Numbered from the stretch's first letter, positions 23,880 to 34,740 are shown. The stretch: 64,000 bases of DNA from Zymoseptoria tritici IPO323 (GCF_000219625.1 NC_018209.1:1550001-1614000); one strand, 5' to 3'. Numbers and translations are program-made. The notes: generated from the sequence alone by a model not told the origin.

Positions 23880-26100
23880 CGAGTTGCAGTTACGATAACA
23901 AGTCGTTGTAAGATAAGTACGGAGTTAGTGCGGAGATCTACTCTTTATAGAGCGTCGTTCTTATGCGCCAGATCCTCTAGGTAATCCGCTAGATAAGCCT
24001 GCATAATTTAATTGCGGTAGTTAGGATTAGTAGGGAACTAAAGGTACACCTCCTCTCGAACGGAGCGAGGCAGCAGGTTAGGGTTTGCCGCTATCGGGTC
24101 GCTACGAGTCCTAGGAGTCTGAAGACCTCCGAGGATATAGTTGCTACTTAGCGGAGTGCCTGCGGGTGCGTTGCGGTTAGCCTTAATACGAAGAACTGCA
24201 TTAGCGACAGTAGCACAGGTAATCTCGCGGGACTCCTCCTCCGCTATACAGGCTTGCTCCTCTCGTGCTTGGCGCTAGTCGCGCTCGCGCTAGATTATAG
24301 CGGTGCGCTTAATCTCACGCTAGCGAGCCTCTTGGACTTGCTCTTCGCGGATGCGCTAGCGCTCGCGAAGGAGGGTGAGACGAGCAGATTAGGGAGTTTA
24401 TGCAGGGTTAGTGCGAGCCGTAGGCGTAGTAAGGTTTAGAGGTAGATTAGCCGAGCTAGCGTTAAATAGAGTGGCGGGACGGCTACTAGCGGTACTATTA
24501 AATATTCCAGCCTTACGATTAAGGTCCTCTTAGGTGCGCTCCGCAAGCTGTTAATTAAGGCGTAGAGCTTTAGCTTAGTTGTCGGCGATCCGGCGGCGAA
24601 GACAGTCCTGCTCAGTCCCCGAGTTAGGGAGAGCGCTACTTATTATTGCGGGATCGATCTTAGCGAGAGGCTAGCGACTACGGTTGTCGCGAGTAGGAGT
24701 ACCCTCCGGGCTGCCTAGAAGGGTGTTCTTATCGAATGTTATGCAGTTAATAGAGCGGTTGCGGATAAAGTTGTCGCTAGCGGTATCGGTACGGCTGCCT
24801 TGCGTAGTAGGAACAGAAACACCTCTACTACGAGAACGGTTGCGCTTATTAGCCGAGCGGATAGCACGGCGCTGCTTATTATAACAGGCACGCTGCTCCT
24901 AGCGAGCCGCCTTGCGCGCTACTTTCGTATGCTTCTCCTTCGCGAGGCGGAGAGTACTGCCGCCCTTGCAAGGCGACTTGCTCTTTAGCACGCGGCTACT
25001 AGAAGCCCTACCGTTATTAGAGGAGCTGCGACGGCGACCACGGCGGACCGTAGGGGAGTAGATAACATCTTCCTCTTCTTCGTCCTCCGACGACTCCTTA
25101 GTATCGGACACCTCGCTTAAGCTAGCATCCTTATTATAGTCTCTATCGCCTTCATCCTCTAAGTCGCTACTAGCAGCCGCAGCTGCGCTAGAGGCGCCAT
25201 AGTCGTTAACGCGAGTCGAAGGGGTGCTAGGGGCCTTACGGTTAGAGGGGAGACGCATGTCGGTAGGGCCGGAGCTAAAGGTAATCGCACCCTGTTCGTT
25301 AGAGGCGAAAGGGCATGCGGCAAGGTGTAGTTTAATTACTCCGTTAGAGCAGGGAGTCTAAAGAAAGCGAAAAGTTAGTAAAAGGTCGTTACGGTATAGT
25401 TGCGGGACAACATACGCGCAACGCGCTAGAAGAAAACATGCCAGCTACCTGCGAGGCGTATGTGCTATTAAGGCGCGCGGCGGCCTCGTTAGCGAGGAGA
25501 GTAGCCTCTATATTAGAACGAGGCTTCGAAGTTAGGCCGAACAACTAGTGTCCCTAGCGAGACGCATTTGCCTCTATCTACTAGATCTCGGAGTTGTGCG
25601 TCTTTGTAGCTAGAGACAGGTTAAGGCCGGCCGTAAAAGCTACGTTATCCTCGCGGACATACTCCTCCAAGTTATCTAATAGGATGCCCTCCTCCTCTAT
25701 TTCGCGGCGGACGCAGTTAATTTCCTCGCGGTAGATATTAAAGAAGAAATAGATCTTATTAACTCTACCCTATATACCGCCGAGTACCTACGATGTAGTT
25801 AGTTAAAGTCTACAAGTTATAGCGAAGCGCATACGTACCTAATAGCAACCTTTATAGTTGTTAGAGTTGCAAAACTTGCAAGCCTTATTTGGCGGCTTAT
25901 TACATTCCCTGCTAACCGCAATAGACTTTGCGCACCTATAGCAATCGATCTAGGTAGCAGGAGCATCCGGAGCTATGTCGTCTGCGCTCTACTTATAGAC
26001 GGCTTCTTCTAGCAGGTCCGTTAGATATACGAAGTCCGCTATAGCGCCCTTCTAGTAGCCTATAGCTGTAGAGGCGCGCGGTACGCTTGCGTACAGGTAA
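23880..26100 (-). pseudogene. Antisense accessory reading frame in the chromovirus, unknown protein, broken
   Basis: Convergent to pol, between its stop and the 3' LTR, the minus strand carries long readable stretches. The upstream part (26,100 to about 25,330) has a Cys cluster near 25,855-25,965 (CYRCAK, then C..., then ACKFCNSNNYKGC) followed by an alpha-helical Glu-rich stretch (REEINCVRREIEEEGILL). After a frame change, WTPCSNGVIKLHLAACP leads into a stretch open from 25,258 to 24,899 with Ser/Ala- and Asp/Glu-rich low complexity, then a basic Arg/Lys-rich C-terminal region. Frame changes could be introns or indels. I know no family name. The CxRCA...CxxC pattern recalls uncharacterised fungal Cys-rich proteins. 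Whether it belongs to the element or was captured by it is open. Confidence 0.55.
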
Positions 26101-26472
26101 TAATGTTAGTTAGTAATATTAGTTGCGGATTAGTTGTAGTTTAGTTGCGAATATAGTGTAAAAAGAAGATGTCCCGTTAAGAAAAAGTCATTCGTAAGGA
26201 AAATATTTAGGGTATAAACTCGCGGGCGTTCTGCCGAAGATTAACTAGAGTGTTAATAAAAATTCGGAATAACAACGCGGGGCTGCGCCTAGCGACCGTC
26301 GCTACGCGGACGCTCCGTAACGACCAAACTAAGATAACTAAAGGCACGTGAACAGTAGCGGATCGCAAGGGATCCGAGAGGAATAAAAAATGAATACCTT
26401 AAGAGTTAGAACTATAGAGCGCAAGGATGCGCATGCGGATAGCTATAACCTATGCTGCTAAGGACATTAGCA

Positions 26473-26484
26473 TAAGGGGGAGGC
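26473..26484 (+). other. Polypurine tract (second-strand primer site)
   Basis: AAGGGGGAGG lies directly upstream of the 3' LTR start at 26,488, where LTR retrotransposons prime plus-strand DNA. The matching tRNA primer site after the 5' LTR (from 18,631) is not recognisable and is probably lost to RIP. Confidence 0.65.
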
Positions 26485-26487
26485 GTA

Positions 26488-26789
26488 TGTAAAAGGCGCC
26501 AAGGCTAAGCGCAGGCGGACCGCAAGGACCTAAAGGTCGTTGCGAAGTCCCTACGGTATCGTTGCGGTGTGCACATGCGGGTGCGAGTTAGATGTCGCGT
26601 AGCGAGTCGTAGGCGTACCGCACCCATTCCGCACCGACTCGTGTCCATCCCTCGAGGGTTAAATAGGTAGCCGCCGTAGGCGGATCGAAAGGGCAAGAAT
26701 TACTCTTGCACCAGATAGTACGGTATCCTCACACTGTTGCACACCCGAGTAGTACGCTTGTTCATACATCCCTACCACTCATTATTACA
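26488..26789 (+). repeat. 3' LTR of the chromovirus
   Basis: 302 bp, starting TGTAAAAGGCGCC and ending ATTATTACA. The TG...CA ends are better kept than in the 5' copy. Confidence 0.95.
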
Positions 26790-26794
26790 CCGAA

Positions 26795-28480
26795 GGTCTA
26801 TAAAGATAAGGAATATAGGGCACTACTATATATAAGGATTAAGGAGCTCTTCTAGCTATAGCATATAGATAATTAGACGCTACTAAGGTGCTTAAGGAAG
26901 GACGGTTTCGAGCTCTTATTAAGGTAGTTAAGAACGATTCGAATGTAGCTAGGCTTACATCGATTAACTCTAAAGGACGAGTAGCCGGAATATAATAAGG
27001 TTATACGGATAGTATTAGAGGGAACGATTGCGGGTAGTATACTAGATAACTTTAGATATAAGCGACTAGTAAGGCACCTACGGAAGGAATACTACCTTAT
27101 AGGAAGGTCTATATATACGCTCGTAAGTACGCTCGTAAGCTAGATTCGTCCGCTCGTAAACCCCGATATACGCTACTTCCCTTACTCGTAAACTCCGCCG
27201 CCTAGCTCGTACGCTAACGCTCGTCTACTCGTAGGAATCGTATATCTAAGATCGCGTATTCTATTAATCCTATAGGTTATAATATACGCCGCCGGAGGGG
27301 TAGTAAGGAGGATATTAAGCGCGGTCGTCTAAAGGCTAAGGGCCCTAATTATATATAGTCGGTAGATGCCTACTATAAGTTCGAGACCTTTAGTATCTAC
27401 TTCTACGCCTATATCGATATATATATACGGAAGATTATATAGATCTACGTAGGCACTATAGCTAAGACGGTCTTCTCGGTCTCTAAGTAGTATTTAGATA
27501 TAGTCCGAGAACTTAGCTTTACGCTAAAGATAGGCTCGTTACCGTACGTCCTATACTCGTAGCTCTACTAACTTCTATAGATTATGCGAGCGGATTACGG
27601 CGTAGAGACTCCTTTAATAGCTAATATACACCTCTTCTACCGTAAACTTTAGGAGGGTTAGAGTATTAAGTTCCGCGATAGCTTCTAGTATATAACGAGT
27701 AAGGGCAATTAAACGATAGAGCGCTTCTAGGGTCTTAGTATAGCTATAGGATAGAATCGATAGCGTAATTTCTTCTACCGGCTCCGCGATAAGGGCCTCT
27801 ATAGCGAGGATAGTAGGGCTAACCGTATAGCGTTCCTTACTATCTTCGTTCTAATCCTCCGGTTTATAGTCGAGCTATTTATTAATAGCTACAACAACTA
27901 CGGCATTCGAAAGTAGGCTAAAGTCGAAGGGCACTTGCCTAGTATTCCTACTTATAACTACGACTATCCTCCTAATAGCGTAGAGGATCGCGGAATATAC
28001 CTTAATATAGAGCATCCGCGTATTTAGCGGATAGCGGATTAGTATACTTAATTCGGTTAGTACTTCCCCGCGAGCGGCTTACGTACTACTACGAGCGTAC
28101 TAGGGTTAAGGAGCTATATAGGGATCGAGAGCTTGCTACTAGGATCCTAGCCTACTAGCGTTGCGAGCGTTTTACGTGCCGTAACGAGCTAACTATTTAT
28201 AGATCTTCTTATATACCTTCCTCCGCCGACTCTACTATAGGCTACCGAGATGCTAGTAGCTAGTAGCTATCCGGCGACGCTCGATAGTCGCGAGCTAGAC
28301 GCTAACAAGGATAAGATCTATATAGATACATATCTCTACCTCCGTAATGCTACCGCTCGTTACCTTACGGCCGGCAACGAGCTCGCGGAGTTTTAGACCC
28401 CTCCGAAGGGCGCTAAGTTATAGCCGCGTAACCGTATAAGGGACTTCTTCCGCGCTAATAGCTTTACGTTCGATTAAGCT
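26795..28480 (+). pseudogene. DDE integrase-type transposase, 3' fragment with catalytic core
   Basis: Continues the 18,140-18,328 frame: KVYKDKEYRALLYIRIKELF, LRKDGFELLLR, SILDNFRYKRLV. After a probable intron (about 27,120-27,235; GTAAGT donor, GCTAAC branch-like site, TAG acceptor) comes an integrase core: SVDAYYKFETF (first Asp at 27,365), RADYGVETPLIA (second Asp, near 27,594), and a third acidic site in IERFWGL (near 27,720). The fold and motif order match the integrase-core transposases widespread in fungi and animals (rve-like). The three acidic residues survive, but more than fifteen TAG/TAA codons, mostly at Trp positions, kill the gene. The C-terminal part runs to a serine-repeat region at about 28.5 kb. 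Confidence 0.7.
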
Positions 28481-28502
28481 ATATATAAGGGCACGCCCTC
28501 CT

Positions 28503-28556
28503 ACTCTTCCTCTTCCTCTTCCTCTTCCTCTTCCTCTTCCTCTTCCTCTTCCTCTT
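28503..28556 (+). repeat. Hexanucleotide repeat (TTCCTC)n
   Basis: About nine tandem 6-bp units, which in the transposase frame would encode a serine run. Confidence 0.85.
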
Positions 28557-28689
28557 ACTTATTATAGCTACCTCTTAATTCTGCCGCAATCCTACGGCTC
28601 TACCCTATACCTCTTATACTTCCCTCGGTAATAAGAACTATAGCTTCTACGGCTGCCCTCTACCCTCGCGAGTAGCTCCGGCGAGTAAC

Positions 28690-30080
28690 GACGGCGACCC
28701 TACGAGCGACTACGAGCGCTAGCCTACCCCTCCTAGCTCCGGTACTCGCGAAGGCATATATATTCCGTAGAGCCGTACGAACACTAAGATAAAGAAGGCG
28801 GCTAAGACGAAGGCCCGTAAGTTACCTAACGCTGCCGCTAACTTATTAAAGGAGGCTAAGAAGGCTAAGCGTTTAAGGGAGCTATTAGCTAATAATAAGA
28901 GTACGATGGGCGGTGCCTAGGATAATAAGGATAAGCTACTACTACTATTTACTACTAAGTGCTTCCTTTATACCGTTACCCTTATAGATCCGGAGCCTCC
29001 TATAGACGGCGAGGACGCTAATAATAATACAACGCCGGTCTACTCCGATAAACGTAATAAGATCTTATAGTAAGCTTAAGGCGTTATTGCCGAGATAGAT
29101 ACTATTCTCTAAAACGCTTAGAGGCACGACCGTAGAAGGCTCTTCTTAGAGTATCTAATAAACGAGAGCGTAGCTACGAAGTAGCGGCGAGATAAGAGGC
29201 CCTACTACGACATCTATTTAACGAAGGAGTATAGTAGGAATTAGCCTATTAAGCTCGGCGCTAATAACGTAGCCGCTACGAACACTACGATTAGGATAAT
29301 ATAGCTGTTTAATCTAAAGATAACCGGTAAGGCTCCCTTAGCGACCGTTCGGATTACTTACGTTATCGCCTCTAGCGGCTAGAAGAATTACGACGATAGC
29401 TAGGTATATATAGACTTAAAACGCTCCGTAAAGAAGGACGGCGAGCCTATATTTCAGTATATAATTAGCTACAACGTAGAGACCGATAGCACTATCCTAC
29501 ACCCTAACGGGCGTATATTTAAGGACAAGGACAGCGTTATTTACTATCCGTTTATATAGACTAATAGCTACACTAGCGTCGATGGTAGGGAGATCCTCGT
29601 AGGTAAGAGTTACCTACTCGTAAGCTAGCTCGTACCGGAGGCTCGCTACCTTATAATAGCTATAGTAGGTCCGTCCGGTAGTAACATTAAGGCGCTCGTA
29701 GATTAGTCTATAGGGCTCGTAAGCCGTTCTCGTATAGCTCGCACTACCCTTAGCTCCTCGTAGGATCTAGAGCGCTCTAGCCCTCTACCTTAGTAGTAAC
29801 GCTCTAGCTCTAAACGCCCTACTAGCCGCGACCTCTAATTATCGCCGGTAAGCTAGCCTAACGACTATATTCTACTCGACCCTAATACGGACAGCTTAGA
29901 CGATATAGTAAGGGCCAAGGAAGCTACCGCGAACCGAGCTAAGGAGAACAGTACATCTTCGACGATTTCCTCCGTAGTAGCTAGTACGCTAGCGCTAGCG
30001 ATCCGTTCGGACTCGACGATGCCCTCTTCGTTAGCGACAACGACGATGCTAACGCCTTAGTTAAAGTCGAAGGCGAAGGA
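28690..30080 (+). pseudogene. Unknown second reading frame of the DDE element, broken
   Basis: Downstream of the transposase core a plus frame gives a basic stretch (NTKIKKAAKTKARKLPNAAA, then LKEAKKAKRLRELL) and then, from about 29,080, a longer readable part. That part includes RRRLFLEYLINESVATK, LTKEYSRN, LFNLKITGKAPLATVRITY, VYIDLKRSVKKDGEPIF and REILVGKSYLLVS. Stops sit mainly at likely Trp/Gln positions. It could be an accessory protein of the element or the former neighbour gene. I recognise no family. Confidence 0.4.
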
Positions 30081-30089
30081 GCCTAGTAG

Positions 30090-30291
<202 letters not shown>

Positions 30292-30337
30292 GCCGCTACT
30301 ACTATTAATTAAGGGGGTTTAGAGATACTAGAGGAGG

Positions 30338-30350
30338 TCGCCGAGCCGGT
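30338..30350. repeat. Target-site duplication, left copy (minus LINE)
   Basis: TCGCCGAGCCGGT, exactly repeated at 34,292-34,304. It brackets the minus-strand LINE with its nested plus-strand copy. Confidence 0.8.
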
Positions 30351-30352
30351 TT

Positions 30353-31863
30353 TGTTTGTTTGTTTGTTTGTTCCATTTACGTCCTGTATAAGTCTATGAC
30401 TATGTAGGACGGCTGTCTCGCGACAGCAGTCTATCTATGTACAATCGTTGTTCTCTCGTATCTCTTGACCTTAGGGAAAGACCCGTACCTAGGATAGTAG
30501 CAAGCTAGTATCGAAGGACTTTAAAGAAAGACAAATAAGGAAAAGTAAAAGGAGTGTAGGCTAGACGGTCTCGTCTTCGCCTCTTGCTAGGTGCCAGGAC
30601 CTAGAAGCAATCTTTGTATCCGAGAGAAAGGTAGTAAGGTGTTTCCGGAGTTCCTTATCTTCTACTATTTCTAGCAGAGATTGTGCTTGTCGTAGCGGTA
30701 GTGGCCTAAATACATCGTAGATAGGGCAGCTACATACGAGGTGTTCTGCTGTTTCTCGTCGTCCGCAAGGGCAGTCTGGCGTCGTTGCGTGTCCAAAGCG
30801 ATAGAGATAGGACTTTAGGTATCCGTGTCCTAATAGGATAGTATAGAAGGCACTAGTTAAAGCACGTCTTCCTCCTATTCTATGTTTTCCTGGCGAGCTC
30901 CATAGAAATCGACTAAGGTAGCTATTTGTATTCCTAGGTACCTTATTGATCTCCCGTTGTCTTGCTATTTCGTATCGGGTTTTCCAGACGCTAAAGAGAT
31001 CGTCTTTTGCGTAGTTAGCCCTCTCGTGTTCTACGAAATGCTTGTATTGTCGGAGTCGATAATAGAGTAGTTGTATCTGTGTTCTCTGTCGTTTTTGCGG
31101 AAGTATCTCTCTCGAGTCCTCGTGTTGGACTTCTCGCGTGTCCGAAGGCGCGCTTTGGATAGCGAGTCTTACGGGGTAGTTTTCGGGTAGCTTTGCTGCG
31201 CGTAGAGAGTATAAAATTGACTGTCTCTCTAGGCGTAGATCCGGGGGGAAGAGATTTGACTCTACTTCGGACGGGACGTTTGGGGCGGTACGGAAAACGC
31301 CTAGGATCTTCCTACAAGCTTTACTTTGTAGAGATACTAGAGGTTTTATGCTCTTTTTCGACCGCTACCAAACCGGGGCCCCGTAGTCTGCTATTGTAGT
31401 AACGCAGGCTAGGTAGATCTTTCTTAACGATATAGAAGACAGACCGCGTTCGGTATTTGCTAGTCTTTCTAATCGATAGAATGCCGCTTGTGCTTGAGCC
31501 GATCTTATTACAATGTGCTCCTTAAAGGTAAGACCGGCGTCTAGCCAAATCCCAAGCCACCTTATCGCTTTCTTTGCCGGGCGAACAATATCGCCGTTTA
31601 GAAGAATTACCGGGCAATCGGACCCTTTCCCTTTTGAGAAGTATACTAGGTCTGTCTTTGCTAGGTCGAAAGCAATCGAGTTCTTCTTTCCTAGGTCTAT
31701 TAGCCTTCTTGCCTTACGTTCTAGTACCTTAGAGTTCTTCTTAAGGGACGTAGACGAGGTAGATAGTCTAATATCGTCGACGTAGGAACTAGGAGTAACT
31801 CCTTATAGCGAGAAGAATATGTCGCGCGTATAGATTAGAAAGAGGATAGGAGACATCGGGCTG
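30353..31863. repeat. Inverted-repeat arm, left
   Basis: Pairs with 32,662-34,172: a position x on the left matches 64,525 minus x on the right. By protein comparison of two blocks the arms differ at only a few residues (six in about 158), so they are nearly identical. The 798-bp spacer (31,864-32,661) belongs to the longer minus-strand LINE copy. Confidence 0.9.
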
Positions 31864-32650
31864 CCTTACAGAACGCCGATCTCTACGTCCTAGAATTCCT
31901 ATATCTGTCCGTCAAATACTATTTATAGGCGTCTATTACTTATAAACAACTAAACCTAATGTATAAGGCTATACGGAAGCCTTAACTAGATTATTATTCT
32001 TAATAGTCGGTTCTTTGTAACATAGTCGTATGCTCCTCTTACGTCGAGGAAGATAACCGAAGTCTTCTTTTTCTTTCTTCGATTCTCTTCGATTTCGTTC
32101 GTTAAGAGAAGTACTATATTAATAGCCGATTTCTTCTTTCGCCCTCCTAACTACGAGTCGTATAGAAGGGGCTTCGTCTCTACGATAATCCCTAGGCGTT
32201 TTACAAGTATTCTCTTGCTAATCTTACTAAGACAGTTTAGGAGAGAGATAACTCGGTAGGCCTTAGGGACCGAATAGTCTAGTTTTCCCGGCTTTGCTAG
32301 AACTACGCCTATCGCAACTTTCCAGCATCGGGGGTAGTGTCCTTCGTCGAGTAGCCTACTATATATACGTAGAAAGGTAATAGGAATAGCGCTGTACGCT
32401 TTACTAATAATAGCTTACGTAATACCGTCTAGGCCCGGCGTTTTTCCTTTTACTATCTTCGTACTACAGGCGGTAGCGAGTTCCTCTTCGGTTAGCGTAG
32501 TCTAGCCCTAATCCCCGGCTATATACGCTTCCTAACGGCTAGGTAGAGGTTCCTTAGCAGGAGGGCGCGGAAATAAGGCTTCGGAGAAGGCCTTACATTT
32601 CCCCTCGAAAGAATCTTCGTTATTTATTATAGGTATCTATCTTCGGCTGC
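30540..32650 (-). pseudogene. LINE reverse transcriptase, minus-strand copy
   Basis: Long readable frame with an RT domain, the YVDD box intact (31,773-31,784), and a zinc-binding C-terminus. About a dozen stops remain, mostly TAG or TAA at Trp/Gln positions in the 5' half. The C-terminal 1.2 kb is nearly open. It lacks ORF1 and the endonuclease because of 5' truncation, so it was never autonomous here. The plus-strand copy repeats its 3' 1.5 kb. Confidence 0.8.
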
Positions 32651-32661
32651 TATTCCTAGTA

Positions 32662-34184
32662 CAGCCCGATGTCTCCTATCCTCTTTCTTATCTATACGCG
32701 CGACATATTCTTCTCGCTACAAGGAGTTACTCCTAGTTCCTACGTCGACGACATTAGACTATCTACCTCGTCTACGTCCCTTAAGAAGAACTCTAAGGTA
32801 CTAGAACGTGAGGCAAGAAGGCTAATAGACCTAGGAAAGAAGAACTCGATTGCTTTCGACCTAGCAAAGACAGACCTAGTACACTTCTCGAAAGGGAAAG
32901 GGTCCGATTGCCCGGTAATTCTTCCAAACGGCGATATTGTTCGCCCGGCAAAGAAAGCGATAAGGTAGCTTGGGATTTGGCTAGACGCCGGTCTTACCTT
33001 TAAGGAGCACATTGCAATAAGATCGGCTTAAGCACAAGCGGCATTCTATCGATTAGAAAGACTAGCAAATACCGAACGCGGTCTGTCTTCTATATCGTTA
33101 AGAAAGATCTACCTAGCCTGCGTTACTACAATAGCAGACTACGGGGCCCCAGTTTGGTGGCGGTCGAAAAAGAGCATAAAACCTCTAGTATCTCTACAAA
33201 GTAAAGCTTGTAGGAAGATCCTAGGCGTTTTCCGTACCGCCCCAAACGTCCCGTCCGAAGTAGAGTCAAATCTCTTCCCCCCGGATCTACGCCTAGAGAG
33301 ACAGTCAATTTTATACTCTCTACGCGCAGCAAAGCTACCCGAAAACCACCCCGTAAGACTCGCTATCTAAAGCGCGCCTTCGGATACGCGAGAAGTCTAA
33401 CACGAGGACTCGAGAGAGATACTTCCGCAAAAACGACAGAGAACACAGATACAACTACTCTGTTATCGACTCCGACAATACAAGCATTTCGTAGAACACG
33501 AGAGGGCTAACTACGCAAAAGACGATCTCTTTAGCGTCTGGAAAACCCGATACGAAATAGCAAGACAACGGGAGATTAATAAGGTACCTAGGAATACAAA
33601 TAGCTACCTTAGTCGATTTCTATGGAGCTCGCCAGGAAAACATAGAATAGGAGGAAGACGCGCTTTAACTAGTGCCTTCTATACTATCCTATTAGGACAC
33701 GGATACCTAAAGTCCTATCTCTGTCGCTTTGGACACGCAACGACGCCAGACTGCCCTTGCGGACGACGAGAAACAGCAGAACACCTCGTATGTAGCTGCC
33801 CTATCTACGATGTATTTAGGCCACTACCGCTACGACAAGCACAATCTCTGCTAGAAATAGTAGAAGACAAGGAACTCCGGAAACACCTTACTACCTTTCT
33901 CTCGGATACAAAGATTGCTTCTAGGTCCTGGCACCTAGCAAGAGGCGAAGACGAGACCGTCTAGCCTACACTCCTTTTACTTTTCCTTATTTGTCTTTCT
34001 TTAAAGTCCTTCGATACTAGCTGGCTACTATCCTAGGCACGGGTCTTTCCCTAAGGTCAAGAGATACGAGAGAACAACGATTGTACATAGATAGACTGCT
34101 GTCGCGAGACAGCCGTCCTACATAGTCATAGACTCCTACAGGACGTAAATGGAACAAACAAACAAACAAAACAACAAACAACAA
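32662..34184 (+). mobile_element. 5'-truncated LINE, plus strand, nested head-to-head in the minus copy
   Basis: It starts abruptly inside the RT domain (open frame 32,669-32,968 with YVDD at 32,741-32,752). After a single TAG it continues through the RT thumb and C-terminal zinc motif to a stop at about 33,963, then a 3' UTR and a CAAA-type tail (34,152-34,184). I could not find a target duplication for this inner copy. Between the two halves of the minus copy about 9-15 nt of coding sequence seem to be missing, so a small deletion may have accompanied insertion. Confidence 0.8.
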
Positions 34185-34291
34185 AGATAGATTTCGAGTC
34201 TTCTTTTTCGAGGAAAGCGTTCCAGTGGTTCTTCTTAGCTGTTTTAATAGCTTGGAAGTACTCGTTTCTCGCTTCCGTATACGCCTCTTTT

Positions 34292-34304
34292 TCGCCGAGC
34301 CGGT
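34292..34304. repeat. Target-site duplication, right copy (minus LINE)
   Basis: An exact copy of 30,338-30,350, directly beyond the truncated 5' end of the minus LINE. Confidence 0.8.
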
Positions 34305-34740
34305 CGTTTAGTAGTAGAAGATAAAGAAGAAGAAGAAGAAGGTTAACGAGCCGGTAGCTATTAGTACTAGACGGAGCGAGCGGACTATTAAGCTTACCGA
34401 GAAGGGTAGGGCTAACTAGAAGGACTAATATATACGAATCTAATAAATATACGCTACCGACGACTCGCTCGTTGCGTACTCGCGGACTAAACGGACTGGC
34501 TCGTAGCTAGAAGGAGCAATAAACGTATATCTTATATCTTAATAGCTTAATATCTTAATTCTCTTCCTTAAAAACGGCTCGCGGCGTACTCGTAGGCCAA
34601 AACGGCTAGCTCGTAAGCGTAAAAACGAGGGATTTAAGGAGATATATAGTAACTAACGCATTTATTTAGGTATTAACATATAGGCTCGTAAGGCTTGCGG
34701 AGAGCTCGTAGGCTAAATCGATCTATCTATTAATCTATTA
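34305..34740. other. Continuation of the DDE-element host sequence
   Basis: Continues what stood left of 30,338 before the LINE inserted. It has a GAA-rich purine stretch (34,320-34,343) and repeated CTCGTA/CTCGCGG motifs like those near 27,120-27,240. No gene can be supported. Confidence 0.4.

Larger units (their letters stand above)
18329..26789 (+). mobile_element. Ty3/gypsy LTR retrotransposon (chromovirus), RIP-inactivated
   Basis: An 8,461-bp element with two 302-bp LTRs, gag with a zinc knuckle, and pol in the order protease, RT, RNase H, integrase, then a C-terminal chromodomain that defines chromoviruses. The target duplication is CCAAA (18,324-18,328) versus CCGAA (26,790-26,794), differing by one G/A transition. 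A polypurine tract precedes the 3' LTR. A long antisense reading frame lies between pol and the 3' LTR. The element sits inside a DDE transposase gene. All 13 LTR mismatches are CpA/TpA or TpG/TpA, so the LTR divergence dates RIP, not age. Confidence 0.95.
30351..34291 (-). mobile_element. 5'-truncated LINE, minus strand, split by a second LINE copy
   Basis: Its 5' remnant is at 34,185-34,291 (minus-strand reading AYTEARNEYFQAIKTAKKNH, a pre-RT linker). It is then interrupted by a plus-strand copy (32,662-34,184) and continues from 32,661 down to the CAAA-repeat tail at 30,351. The 13-bp target duplication lies outside both ends. The minus-strand reading frame from 32,640 to about 30,540 gives RT blocks (TPGLDGIT, KAYRVISLLN, SVIFLDVRGAYDYV, SYVDDIRL) and a C-terminal Cys/His motif (CPCGRRETAEHLVCSCPIY). 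Stops are much fewer than in neighbouring elements. Confidence 0.85.

Noticed and set aside
24254..24988. Three Leu/Arg-rich plus-strand frames in the chromovirus
   Set aside because: They are shadows of the antisense reading frame on the minus strand, which has the meaningful composition (acidic then basic low complexity).
26505..26696. Minus-strand frame inside the 3' LTR
   Set aside because: Lies wholly in LTR sequence and is not kept in the 5' LTR; a chance frame.
31193..31785. Plus-strand frames in the left inverted-repeat arm (and minus-strand twins at 32,740-33,332)
   Set aside because: They are antisense shadows of the LINE reverse transcriptase; the coding sense is minus on the left and plus on the right.
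30353..34172. Twin-priming (5' inversion) as an explanation of the head-to-head LINE
   Set aside because: Twin priming inverts the 5' part of one copy; here both arms contain the same 3' end and tail, so two copies are needed.
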